Below, piece by piece: positions 24,488 to 34,788 of a DNA stretch of 64,000 nucleotides. Each line of letters opens with the position of its first letter. Within the stretch, counting starts at the first letter, position 1. The translations under genes and the position numbers were made by a program. The DNA is taken from contig NJPS01000061.1 of the NCBI GenBank assembly GCA_002946415.1, forward strand, positions 558,001 to 622,000, written 5' to 3'. The stretch comes from Rutstroemia sp. NJR-2017a BVV2. Its lineage: Eukaryota; Ascomycota; Leotiomycetes; Helotiales; Rutstroemiaceae. The notes under the pieces were generated by a model that saw only the letters and a list, made by a program, of their open reading frames with translations, did not search any database and had not been told where the DNA came from.

Positions 24488-25162
24488 AAGTGGTAGCTGA
24501 GATGATTAACTGAGTAAAGGGAGGATGGAAAGAGACGTTGTGGAAAACGCGCATGGGGTTTATTGTTCTGAGCACTTTATCGTTTCGGGTATCAGGTGCA
24601 GGTTTCCCTTGTCTTTCTTCGTACTATTGTGTTAGCTTCCTTCTTTTAATATGGATATTGACATACATGAATATGATATAATTAATACTTTTTCATTTAC
24701 TTTCTCATTCCAGAGTGAGGTCACAGGTCATGTCACATGTCACATGGTTATGGTTTAACCTGTCCCAAACTCATTACAGTGGGTTTCAAGGAATTAGAAG
24801 GTCAAGCCCGCTCAAAGCACTTCAATTTGTTCACCTGTTGAAAGCTAACAACGCCTGCATCTGTTTTAGTTACATGCTGCAATCTCGAAGATCAACCACA
24901 GTCCCATACGCAGTCCATCCACTTCTCACGCATGTACGCTACACTAGGAACCTAAAAGCTCAATATCATAAGACCACTAGCCTGGCTCCTCCTCATTTCC
25001 TGCACGCTCTGATTTAAGGCTGTATACCTTTAGCCGACTCCTTCGCAACTCAAATATCCAAATTGATACGAAACTCCTGAAACTAAAAACTTCCCTGTCT
25101 CTCCATGATTCCATCACGATGACACTATTGCAAATTCGAGCTGGTCTTGCCTTCTCTCTTCT
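24488..25162. other. Convergent intergenic region
   Basis: 3' ends of the Thr/Ser-rich gene and the RiPP precursor gene meet here. A 100-codon frame at 24715-25017 is unsupported. Confidence 0.5.
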
Positions 25163-25634
25163 CTAGCGCACATACATAGGGGAGAACATGCCAGGGGGTC
25201 CGTTGGTAGGAGAAGCGGCGCTGTACTTGTTGTACCCTTCGGCGGCTTCTTTGGTATCCCCACGTTCGTTTATTTGGTTACGACGCTTGTCGGAGTATGA
25301 ATTGTAGCCTTCGGCGGACTCCTTGGCGTCTCCTCCCCGCTTAGGTATTTCATCGCGGCGGTTGGCGCTGTACCTGTTGTACCCTGCGCCGGCTTCTTTG
25401 GCATCGCCGCGTTTGATCTTTTTATCGTTGTAGGTGTTATAGGAGTTGGCAGGCTCGAGTGCATCGCCTCCTCGTGCAACTGAGAAGCATGTTAGTAGGG
25501 AGAGTTGAGGTAGTCTGCTTCCTGGTAGAGCAGTGGAAGAGAGACTTGCCTAGAGCGTCTGTACCGGGTGTGGGAGCGGCAACGGCCAGCATGGCTAGTG
25601 CTGTTGAGACGAGGTAAAGTGGGTAGATATGCAT
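25163..25634 (-). CDS. Repeat-containing RiPP precursor (Kex2-processed, dikaritin-like)
   Basis: Two exons, 25634-25550 and 25479-25163, give 133 aa. The 70-bp intron has a GC donor (GCAAGT) and a CTAAC branch site; no GT donor fits the frame. Residues 1-20 are a signal peptide (ALAMLAVAA). Four imperfect repeats of about 22-25 residues follow, each starting R-G-(G)-D and holding a Tyr-Asn-X-Tyr core: SYNTYN (41-46), GYNRYS (61-66), GYNSYS (86-91) and GYNKYS (110-115). Dibasic sites at 48-49, 51-52, 69-70, 75-76 and 93-95 would let Kex2 release the units. This matches the precursors of ustiloxin, phomopsin and asperipin type peptides: secretion signal, dibasic-separated repeats and Tyr-bearing core. 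Five DUF3328 genes lie immediately beyond. The product is predicted, not known. Confidence 0.8.
25220..25444 (-). repeat. Four core-peptide coding repeats
   Basis: Core codons lie at 25444-25427, 25384-25367, 25309-25292 and 25237-25220. The spacing is 60, 75 and 72 bp, so the units grew by in-frame duplication and then diverged. The first and third core residues (Tyr-Asn) and the fifth (Tyr) are constant; the residue between is Thr, Arg, Ser or Lys. Confidence 0.85.
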
Positions 25635-26306
25635 CTTTAGGAGGTTAAGGAAGGTTGGTTCTGGATTCAGAAGCTCTACTCAGTGTGCTGCCAGTCTTAA
25701 GACTCTGTTTCATGTCCCATTCCAATCTGGATTGTTTACGCTTCAAATATAGATGCCCTCGTTGCCGATTCCTGTATCCTCACTCCGATCTTGTGGACTG
25801 AAGTTATGTTGTGTACATGAATAACTTCAGCTCGAGGAGGTCACTCTTCATAATTTGTCAACACCGCTCTTTCATCGTCTTCGTCGTCTACTCAAAATTG
25901 TGGTCATGCATTCTTGTCTACTCTCGTACGATTACCAAATACATCTAGTGACATATACAATGGTCAGAAGCCCCGTCTAGATGGAAGGATCGGCGAGTTT
26001 GGCCACTCTAGATTACTCTTTTGTGTAAATATCACATCACACAACAGTCCAAGAGCGACAGTTTGTGCCAGAGGCTCGCAGATTACAGTCGGGAAAGCTA
26101 AACCGCAACGGCTAAGATACAAAGTTGTATACGGATGGGTGATCTCGGCCGTGCATCTTTACTCGGTGAAGAATAGAGAATGTGCTACTCTATGACTATC
26201 TCGTTCGATTGAGTCACTTGAGCCTTCAGAGATTCGACTTTGGTTCAATTCACAGGTAGTTCTTCAGACTCCAAGACTCACTCAAATCATTATTGCTGTT
26301 GCAATC
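25635..26306. promoter_or_regulatory. Shared divergent promoter of precursor and first UstYa-like gene
   Basis: 672 bases lie between the divergent start codons of the precursor (minus) and the first DUF3328 gene (plus). This arrangement favours co-expression. A TGAGTCA heptamer at 26210-26216 matches the AP-1/Gcn4 bZIP consensus about 90 bases before the plus-strand ATG; one such site can occur by chance. Confidence 0.45.
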
Positions 26307-27273
26307 ATGTCAGCCCTTCTCAAGCTCCAAATATTTCGCAGGTCAAAGACTGAGGAAAGAAGTACCTTTTCTCCTCTCCTACACGATCTTAAGCCGGAGC
26401 CTGAATCCGAGCCCAGAGCCACCAGCCAGGTTCCATGGACGTCCATATTCATCCATGGCTCAGTGATATTGCTTTATACACTTGTAGCTTTTACAATTGT
26501 ATACAGATCCGTCGACTGCAATTCTCGGTGCCGCTATACACCCACCATCCAATGTAAGTTCCTGGGCACTGTAGATAGAAATTACTGACTCCCATCAATA
26601 GCACCGGCGCAAGAAGCAGTCTTCTATGAGACTGTTTCTATCAATACCCCACTGGATGAGAAGAGCCTGTTTACAGGTGAACCCCGACAGGAACTCGAGG
26701 ATGCATGGTATGACATCCTTAAATGTGAGTGTACTCTAGAATCTCTCTCCACCCAAGCTTCAACTAACTGCTACAGACCAAAACATCCGCGTAACAAAAG
26801 CTGAACTCAACGCCATAAACCGCACTTCCATTCCCCTCAACGACGCCCAAGGCGGCTACCTCGCCAACCTCGACGTCTTCCACGAATTACACTGCTTAAA
26901 CGTAATACGTGAGCAGGTCTACCGGGAATACTACCCAGATAAACATTCAAAGGCGTTGCAGCTCGAGCATGTAGATCACTGTATTGATACGCTGAGGCAG
27001 ACGATGATGTGTCATGCGGATATCTCGCTGCTTACTTATACCTGGATTGATGATTATAGGTGGCCATGGCCGAGATTTGAGATCGATCATGAGTGCAGAA
27101 GCTGGGAGGGTGTGCTAAATTGGACCAAATCTAGGTACATTCCAAGATTACTGGGTCCGATTGTTGCGCATCCAGTCTTGGGTTAGTATTCTTTTCTGTA
27201 GATCGGGGAATGTCGATTTGCTAACTTTGGTACAGGCGTTTCTTGGAGAGGGGATGAGGCAGATGAATACTGA
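26307..27273 (+). CDS. UstYa-like (DUF3328) oxidase 1
   Basis: Four exons: 26307-26553, 26602-26724, 26777-27181 and 27236-27273, spliced to 270 aa. One membrane helix lies near residues 45-66 after a cytosolic N-terminus. Both family motifs are present: HELHCLN and, about 30 residues on, HVDHCIDTLRQ, followed by CHADIS. These paired H-x-x-H-C motifs define the DUF3328/UstYa family (PF11807), whose studied members carry out oxidative cyclisation of fungal RiPPs in the secretory pathway. It closely resembles proteins 4 and 5 here (SPAQEAV, LAN/LDVFHELHC, HPVLG). The last intron follows HPVLG, as in gene 5. It is divergent to the precursor gene. Confidence 0.85.
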
Positions 27274-27691
27274 TCGGGTTCGAGTAATGTTTACTTTGCA
27301 ATGGTGTCTGCCTGGGGACGTAGTAGAAATACGGTAGGGGTAGGATTTTCGGTCACACGGTTGTACTTAGTTGAGTGTCAACTCTACGACGATATGTCGT
27401 GCTCATTCGATCCACGAAAATCATTTCGTAACATATTCCAATCGATGCTGTGATTATACTTTGCCGTTAGGGGCTCCGGCACTTCTTGCATATAAAATAA
27501 TGTTTCTCATCTCCCACGCATATGCCATATGCCACATGTCTACATTGCCGGTCTGCAGTAGCCAAGGGACATAGCTCGACATATATGTTATGTAACACGA
27601 AAATTGAAGATATATGTCTCTATCATGGAGGTTTGCATCAGACAAAACCTGTCGATCCGCAAAACAGAACTGCCAACCTTGGCTCCAAGAA
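27274..27691. other. Intergenic between UstYa-like genes 1 and 2
   Basis: 418 bases with no gene; probable 3' end of gene 1 and promoter of gene 2. Confidence 0.5.
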
Positions 27692-28427
27692 ATGGCATCC
27701 ACCACGCCAGCAGCAAAGCACTTCTCAGTGCGGTTTATCCTCGCACTCAGCTTAAGTATCATTGCAACCCTCCTCATCCTCATCTACCTCTGGTTCACCC
27801 CCTTCTCCTTGCTTCCCCCTTCCCTAAAACCAACGTCTGACCCAAACCCCGCAAATCATCTGGTTCTCTTTTCCGAGCACGATGAATATGAAAATCTTAG
27901 CCACTCGTACGACGCTCTCTGGAACTCGCTTCTCCCTCAAACCGGTGGATTTGTCCTAAGGTTTGACGAAAATGGCACACGGCATGATTACGGAATCTCT
28001 ATGTACCACTCGTTACACTGCCTGATCATGATGCGCTCGGCTATTCAGGGACTTTACGGCGATATTGAAAAATTAAACGGGGGTGAAAACATGGCGGGTG
28101 ATCATGATCATGGCGAGCATGGGGATCCGATGCATTGGTTGCACTGCTTTGACTATTTGAGACAGGTATGTTGCGTGCGATTTAGTACATGTTGTGTTCT
28201 TTTTGAGCTGTCATTCAGGGGCTCTGGGTTCATCGGCACGTTTACTGATTTCGTGGTTACCCTAGACAATTCTCTGTGCGGCCGATGGGACAATTGAACC
28301 GCCGAGAAAGAACTCGCACGGGAAGGAAAACGTTGATGGAATGATTGAAAGAGAGTGTAGAGATCCTGGACTCTTGTGGAAGTTGTCGGTTGATTCATAT
28401 GAGGTCGAGAAAAAGTTACGAGATTAG
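27692..28427 (+). CDS. UstYa-like (DUF3328) oxidase 2
   Basis: Two exons, 27692-28165 and 28266-28427, give 211 aa. A membrane helix covers about residues 12-36 (ILALSLSIIATLLILIYLWF). The first motif is YHSLHCL and the second HWLHCFDYLRQTILCAAD; the second is preceded by a His/Asp/Gly-rich loop (DHDHGEHGD). This FDYLRQ..CAAD variant is shared with protein 3 and differs from the CIDxIRQ..CHADIS form of 1, 4 and 5, so two subfamilies sit in the locus. The start is the ATG at 27692; an in-frame ATG lies 26 codons upstream without the usual short cytosolic N-terminus of the family. Confidence 0.75.
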
Positions 28428-29069
28428 CCTTGTGATGATTAGTCTTGCCGACTTAACGGGCGAAAGGAGCGGGCCAAAGGATTCGGATTAGAGTTTTATA
28501 GTTATAAACACACTACTCTTGTATCACTGAGTGATGGCACATGTAATACCTGGCTTGACCCTAGCGGAGGGCTGTAGGCCGAGACTGCATTCACCAAAAG
28601 GGTGATGGGGACTCAGATAGATATCATATCTCTGTTCAGTGAAGTTAATCATCCTGGCACATGTGATTCAACCTCGATATCCACAAGCCTCTATTTGGAC
28701 CATGAAATCATGACACTGTGGTACAAATTGCGAAGCCGCAAGATATTGAGGATACAATCGAAGCACCAAAATAACGGAATTTACTATCAAGCTACGGGAA
28801 TAAGCAGCAAGATGTGTCCATTATCAATTACACACTGCAATGTGACGGAGCTCTGAAGTCGTGGACATCTTAGTTGGCACCAGCTTATCGAGAGTTCTCC
28901 ACGCAGTGCTACATTCGAGCAAAGCTGCGTTTCAGCTCAACAGCAGGAGGCGAAGTGAAAGGATTCTGCTAGATTCTCGAACATCAACTACCTGAATGTA
29001 GCCACTGTAACCCGTCTGGCATCCTTGCTTCACTCATTCGATCTTGACTTTGCGAAGTTTCAGAACGGG
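28428..29069. other. Intergenic between UstYa-like genes 2 and 3
   Basis: 642 bases, no gene recognised. Contains the promoter of gene 3. Confidence 0.5.
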
Positions 29070-30015
29070 ATGCCTCAAGTCTACAACCAAATGAATGACA
29101 GTGGTCCTTCACTTCCTTACCATGAAATTCTCGCCCCAGAAGCAGACCCTAAAGGCCGCAGGAGGACTTTGGGTCAGAAGAGCTCTCCTTTCGCAGTTCT
29201 CAGGCATGCTCCTATGCTCAGATTCCTCACCGCAGCATTCGGCGGCATATTCGTGGTTACTTTAATTCTCGTGGGGATCTGGTCTACTTCACAGTTCAAA
29301 CCTCGCACGATGTTTACTCCGGAAAGTCAGTGAAGACTATCCTGTCATTTATGACCACATTCATTAATGCTAGAAAAGTTACTAGAGTCCCAGTAGTGTT
29401 CGAAGAAGCAGAAATATTCGCAGCAGCGGTATCTCCAGAAAGTGATGCTGCTTGGAATAGTTTGATACCTGGTTGGTTTCCTCTACAAACCCGGTTTCAT
29501 TCTTGCTTATATATCTTTTAATTATATGGTCGAGGATTTGTATTCGTTGAAGAGCCAGAGAAATATGGTTTACGGAAAGGCCTACCAACAGATAATGCGC
29601 CGGATCGGTACGCAGTTTCTGTATTTCATCAACTGCATTGCTTGGTAGGTTCTCGACGACCGTCCTTCAAACCCGTGAAGCTTAACATCTCTTCTTCCTA
29701 CAGGGCATGATCCGCGAAAGCTACTATGCCAGCCTTCAAGGTAGACGGCCACACATACACGGTGACGAAGCTCTCTCGGATGAGGACTTCGAGAAATCTC
29801 AAGTGGAACATACTGGTCATTGCTTTGATTATATTCGACAGGCTCTTATGTGTGCTGCTGATATGACGCTGGAATGGGCGGCGGAGGCGCCTCCTGGAAG
29901 TGTGCCATTCACGGTTGATGGATGGGGAATTATTCATCAGTGTAGAAATTGGAATGAAGTAATTGGATGGGTATTGGAACATAAAGGGTCTTCTAATTAT
30001 ACTGGGATTGCTTAA
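29070..30015 (+). CDS. UstYa-like (DUF3328) oxidase 3
   Basis: Four exons; the last two are 29535-29644 and 29704-30015. The first junction is ambiguous. 29070-29325 joined to 29379-29471 gives 256 aa with a GTCAGT donor but a poor AAAAG acceptor. 29070-29329 joined to 29374-29471 gives 259 aa with a good TAG acceptor but a weak GTGAAG donor. Both keep the frame. A membrane helix lies near 50-72 (FLTAAFGGIFVVTLILVGIW). Family motifs are FHQLHCL and HTGHCFDYIRQALMCAAD. An intron sits exactly after HQLHCL. Like protein 2 it is of the FDYxRQ..CAAD subtype. A His/acidic loop (HIHGDEALSDED) precedes the second motif. Confidence 0.75.
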
Positions 30016-30274
30016 TAGAGATCTTCGTATGGTTCCAAGAGATTGACTGTAGTTATTATTAAGTATTTTTGGAGTTCTATGTAGTTATTATGAACCGGAA
30101 AGATACATTTAGATCTATTGTAGAAGCAAACCGCAAGATTATTTTAACCCAAGTCACTGCTGGTCGGTTCCATTCTACGTACAGACAAAATCTTTTTCGA
30201 AATCCCGAGTGCAAGATAGTCCATTCAATTTGCAGCCATCACACTATTCATATAATGCCTACAAGTCTTAAGCA

Positions 30275-31130
30275 TCACTTCAATACCCAATTCAGATATA
30301 ACTCTCCAAAACTAGGATGCACCAGCCTCCCCTTCAGCACCCCAGCATCATTCTTCTTTGCCCACTCCAGCACCATATCCCAGTTCCTACATTCATGGAC
30401 AATTCTGAAATTTGGCCAAGGGATAGAATGATTCTCTTTCCAACTATAAGTTCCGATTGAGATATCAGCATGGCATTGTAAAGCTTGGCGAATAGAGTCA
30501 ACGCAATGATTGATCTGTTCGAGATTGTGAGAGCTATCCGAGTAATAACTGCGGAAAATGTATTCTCGGATGGTGTTAAGACAATGGAGGTTATGAAAGA
30601 CATCAAGGTTGACGAGGAGGTTGTTCGTGGATGTGCCATTAGTGGTGAGAATCGGGATAGAGCTGAGATGTTTCGGAAGATAGGTAGATGGAATGGCTTG
30701 ATTGCGGTCTGGGTATCGTTAGCATGGGAAAAGTCTTCCTCTGTGGAAACAATTTACACTTCAATATATCATCCCAGGCTCTGTCAAGTTCCGGACTCGG
30801 TTCTCCTTTGTAGACATTCCAATCGTCTAAGTCGTTCATGAATAAAACCGACTCATAAGTAACTGCTTCCCTAGCTGGTGCTATCAAGGCGTTAATCTTA
30901 TTAACATAAATGGTGCTTGGTGCTTTACATGATATCAGATTTACTCCATAAGGCCGTGGCCCCTCGAAGAGATGAGGGGCCACTTTCCATGCAGCAGCGA
31001 AGACAATAATGCAGAACGAATGAAACAACAGAGACAGTAAGATCCATATTCGCGGATAAGACTCTTGAGAAAATCCTTCGGTGACAAGAATAACGTTGTC
31101 GCTGCTAGATTTCTCCTCAATCTCATACAT
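30275..31130 (-). CDS. UstYa-like (DUF3328) oxidase 4
   Basis: Three exons, 31130-30929, 30880-30758 and 30708-30275, spliced to 252 aa. The last acceptor follows a textbook branch site (atgctaacgatacccag); the nearer AG would create an immediate stop. A membrane helix lies at about 26-47. Motifs: VFHNLHCLN and INHCVDSIRQALQCHADIS. The first exon (202 nt) matches gene 5 in length and the second (123 nt) matches gene 1, with the same phase-1 split Ser codon before PAREAV. It is the only one of the five UstYa-like genes on the minus strand and faces gene 3 tail to tail. The ATG at 31130 gives the usual short N-terminus; the open frame continues upstream but would add non-family sequence. Confidence 0.8.
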
Positions 31131-31685
31131 GATGACTTGGTTTACTTTCAATAACCACGGCGATATAAAATAAACCATAGTTTTGAAAGTAAGGTTTCCC
31201 ATGTTTTCAATACCGAAAGCCCAGTGTAAAATCAGTGGTACGGTATCTATTGACCGCTTGTTTACCATATCGTCTGTCAAGTGGATGACATTCTGCATGC
31301 GTTGGACCGTTGAACACAGCAGCAACTCAAATGTGAAGTACATAGTTCCCATGCATGAACCACTCCAGCTCTAAACAGAAGATAACCTTATTTCAATCAC
31401 TGCATACTCGTGTGACGTTGGGAACTAGAGCTTCAACGGCCCAGCCAGACCTTTGCACTGCATAGTGTTACATGAGTGTTACATGGAACTCAGCTGGCGC
31501 CATGATTGAGAGGAATCGTAAAAAACAAGAGCTTATGACCGAGGATTTCTCGCCACGCTTTTCACGAGACTCTCGTCACACATATCTGCATACTGATACT
31601 CTATCTTTCTGGTTTCGCGATGTGAGTAATCTTTAACTGACAGATGGAGCGGTCTCAGACTGAAGGTTCCTAAGATACACCAATC
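31131..31685. promoter_or_regulatory. Divergent promoter of UstYa-like genes 4 and 5
   Basis: 555 bases between divergent start codons of two closely similar family members. No specific operator recognised. Confidence 0.45.
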
Positions 31686-32777
31686 ATGTCGGTGCTGGAA
31701 GAAATTATCCAGAATTTCAAAGCTTGGAAGGGTCAGAAATACAATGCTCTACCGTCAGAAAACGCCGCCAAACAACGAAACCGGCTATTTATATCTCACA
31801 TTTGTCTGTTCATTATCTACCTACTAGCCTTCACAGTCACCGCGACACTAAATCTTCAGAACGAGGTAGAATTTGGGCTGATATACTGCAAGCAAACCCC
31901 ACCCGAAGGTTTTCTCACATACTGACCAGATCATACAGCACCAGCACGCTCAGCAGTTTTATATGAAGTGAAGAAATTTGACAATTCAATATTGACACCT
32001 TTCAAACAAGGACCTTCACTCGAAGTCGATGCCACTTGGCATACGCTTTTGAAATGTACGGATAGTTTAGATTGATGAGCAGAAGCAACATCAAACATGC
32101 TGACTAGAAAGATAACAACATGGTTGCATACGAAGACGATTTAAAGAAAATCGACAGAACATCGGTAAAACTGAGAGGTCAAGAAGGCTATCTTGCAGGC
32201 TTGGATGTGATGCATGAACTCCACTGTAAGCTGTTACTCAATTTTGGTAAATCATACTGATCCATCTAGGTCTTGTAAGTATTCGACCACGCAAGAAAGG
32301 CAGACAAAGTACGAGCAATGTACTGAAGGCACATTCCTAGAACTACGTCCGCCAGACAGTCTATGATTCATACTACGCCATGGAAGACGCGAAACACCAC
32401 AACGAGCATCTTTGTCTGCTTTGCCCTTTCCCCAAAACTCATTCCATCCTATCGACTAACCCCTATTTTCTTAGACCACTGCATAGACCACATCCGACAA
32501 ATTCTACAATGCCATTCCGACATCAGCGTCCACACATTTGAATGGGACCCTGTACTGCCCTATCCAGTAATGAAACCGGTGATTGAACGAGAATGTAAGA
32601 AATGGGAGCCGATTTATGAATGGGCCAAATACCGATCTCCGAGTTTGGAGAATGGTTCGTATTTGGAACATCCGGTTTTGGGTGAGTTGAGCTTTCTTTC
32701 CGGCGCATGAGAGAGAGAGGACGGAGGGAAATATAGGCGCGGAGAGTCAAGTGAAGAGAGCTTTTGATGATTACTAA
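31686..32777 (+). CDS. UstYa-like (DUF3328) oxidase 5, with a 5-nt microexon
   Basis: Seven exons: 31686-31887, 31939-32055, 32112-32225, 32270-32274, 32341-32413, 32475-32681 and 32737-32777, total 252 aa, the same as protein 4. The first intron uses a GC donor (GCAAGC) with a CTGAC branch site; splicing there recreates the split Ser codon conserved in genes 1 and 4. Exon 4 is only GTCTT, yet it is needed to rebuild the family motif HELHCLNYVRQ from H-C to L-N-Y. Other motifs: a membrane helix (about 34-56), YHCIDHIRQ and CHSDIS, and HPVLG before the last intron. The heavy intron load contrasts with its near relatives. It is probably functional, since every junction keeps the frame, but the microexon makes transcript evidence desirable. 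Confidence 0.78.
32270..32274 (+). other. 5-nt microexon of UstYa-like gene 5
   Basis: GTCTT lies between an acceptor (ccatctag) and a donor (GTAAGT). With the last base of exon 3 (T) and the first codon of exon 5 (AAC) it reads TGT CTT AAC, giving Cys-Leu-Asn of the HELHCLN motif. Gene 3 has an intron at the second of these boundaries. Confidence 0.7.
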
Positions 32778-33025
32778 TTTGAAATTCCGCCAGGACTGGT
32801 GCAGTCTACTCCTGTCAACGAGACGCAATCGTGAACTGGTGGGGTCAGTCGATCAAGATTGTAATATGAACGTGGCTGTGGTTGAAGGATGCGGAAGTCA
32901 TAATGCATCAAATATGGGCTGCTGGCCTTTTCTTTGAAACAGCGACTTTTATGTCGTATCTGGGTATTATAAACATTATCAAATATGTGATCGCACTGGA
33001 TCATTTTAGCCCTAAACCTTCAAGA

Positions 33026-33886
33026 TCATTTTAACCTGAAACCATCCCAGTCATCTTCATCATCATCCTCATCGTCATCTTCATCCTGCATATCCACGAT
33101 GGTCGTTTCCACCGTTGGCTCTGGTTTGGGTGCATCAATACCTCTAGCTTCCCTCAACCTGAGCGCTTCCCTCTTCTCTCGTAACCGTTTCACCCTTTGT
33201 TCTAAGCTTTCCATTTCCTCGAATTCGTCCTGCAGTTTTCTTTGCGCATCTTCCTTATCTCCTTCCAGTTCTGCCTCGAGCTTTTCTTTCCTCCTTGCGT
33301 TTTCCTCCTCCGCAGATCTAGCCTCCACTTCGGCCGCAGTCATAGCAGGAGCAGAAATGACAGCTTCAGCCTCGACAGGGACTTCAACTGCTGCGACATC
33401 CGCTTCAAATGCCGCCCATTCGTCCTCATCTACCACAGGCTGCTTAGGCGGTTCTTTCATTGTTTTCATTGGCGTCGCGGGACGAGAGGGGATCTGCATG
33501 TCATGAGGTATTGCGGACTTGTTAGGTGATTCGGACCTATTGCCTCGAGCTCCATTGGTCGTATCTTCGGCAATTGGATTCGAGGCTTTGGTGCGCTTCC
33601 GTAGTGCATCGCTATCCTCATCCTCCTCATCACTAGCCTTCCTCTTCTTGTTATTCCCCTCTGCGCCGTTTGCCAGTGTTGGAGTATTCTCTTCGCTTGC
33701 TTGTTGTTTTGAAACTCGCATAATGTGACCCGGTGACCGCAGATGCCCTTCCCATAGTGACTCGCTCTTCAATTGTAAGTGGCAGACAAGACACAGCAGT
33801 GAACCTGCAGTTGAATATCCAGCATATTTATGTTGTATGCGACGAGCTGCCCTCTCATTCTTGAGAAGAGAGCGTACATCCGCCAT
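33026..33886 (-). CDS. ZNF830 (CCDC16)-like C2H2 zinc-finger protein
   Basis: Intronless, 286 aa. A single C2H2 finger near the N-terminus (CLVCHLQLKSESLWEGHLRS then PGH, about 32-54) follows a helical start RSLLKNERAARRIQHKYA. The middle is disordered and rich in Lys, Glu and Ser with basic patches (KKRK, LRKRTK). A motif DEDEWAAFEADVA and a long Glu/Arg coiled coil (about 195-250) follow, ending in a very acidic tail (DEDDDEDDDEDDWDGF). This order is that of ZNF830/CCDC16 proteins, nuclear factors linked in animals to splicing. Its start faces BYE1 across a 900-bp divergent promoter. Confidence 0.75.
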   Translation of the reverse strand: MADVRSLLKNERAARRIQHKYAGYSTAGSLLCLVCHLQLKSESLWEGHLRSPGHIMRVSKQQASEENTPTLANGAEGNNKKRKASDEEDEDSDALRKRTKASNPIAEDTTNGARGNRSESPNKSAIPHDMQIPSRPATPMKTMKEPPKQPVVDEDEWAAFEADVAAVEVPVEAEAVISAPAMTAAEVEARSAEEENARRKEKLEAELEGDKEDAQRKLQDEFEEMESLEQRVKRLREKREALRLREARGIDAPKPEPTVETTIVDMQDEDDDEDDDEDDWDGFRLK

Positions 33887-34788
33887 GACGATGAATCCGT
33901 TGGTGGTAGTGTGCGCGCAGTAAGTGCTCCAGTATGTAAGCGACCGAGCTGCAGATTGCTTGGAAGATAAAAGGTGGCTGGTCGTGGAAAGACTGCTTCG
34001 AGAAATTGAAGCTATTCAAGCTGCGGATTTATTTGGTGAAGCTCCGGTAAAGCTCCCTGAACATAAATTCGAAGGTCGGATGCAAGCTATCTTGTCCTGC
34101 CAAGCCGCTGATATGCAGCCTCGCTTCTTATGGCTAGTGTATCGGTCGCGGTTACACGAACGTCCGATAATCACATGACTCATCCCCGCATCTGGAATTT
34201 CCAGCTTACAAGCTTGCCAAAAAGTGGCAGCAGCCGAAAATTGTGCTTGGTTGATTATCAAGTCATAATCGCCTCCTTCTCTTGCTGTCTCAAAGCCCAA
34301 ACATAAACAACCCAATTACCACCTCCACATCGACCTCGTCGCCAACAAGGCCAAGAGAAGTCGGCGCAACACCAGAATTTCCTCGCGACTATATCGCCGT
34401 CTCTTCCGAACCCTTTTGTCGTGTTTTCGCTCACCTACGACTGGAGCGAAAAGAGGTCCCTCGCCCTTGCGCGCGCAACCAACACGCGATAAGTTTTGCG
34501 CACTCATTCTGGAGCCGCAAGACCCGGTGCTTCGTTACAAATTTTGTTTTGATGCTTGGACGGCTGGAATCAACAAGAAGGAGGCTTACTACAGCTGTCT
34601 GAATAGCTTCAAAATTCAGTTTTCCTTTTCTTGCCAAACACCCATAGCTTGTTAGTAGAGCAGTGATCGCGTGAAATCAATTGATCAACGCGTATTTTGA
34701 TATCACCTTTCGACCAAACTATATATCTCGTAAAACCTGCGCATCACCACGAGCTTGAAGCTATCGTCCCATTGAATCAACCTTCATC
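33887..34788. promoter_or_regulatory. Divergent promoter of ZNF830-like and BYE1 genes
   Basis: 902 bases between the two start codons. Short frames only. It probably includes a leader for BYE1; no specific site assigned. Confidence 0.5.

Noticed and set aside
31909..31938. 30-nt GT-AG intron in UstYa-like gene 5
   Set aside because: It keeps the frame but is too short to splice; the 51-nt GC-AG intron has a proper branch site and recreates the Ser codon conserved in genes 1 and 4.
33099..33506. Ser-rich plus-strand frame
   Set aside because: Antisense of the ZNF830-like coiled coil.
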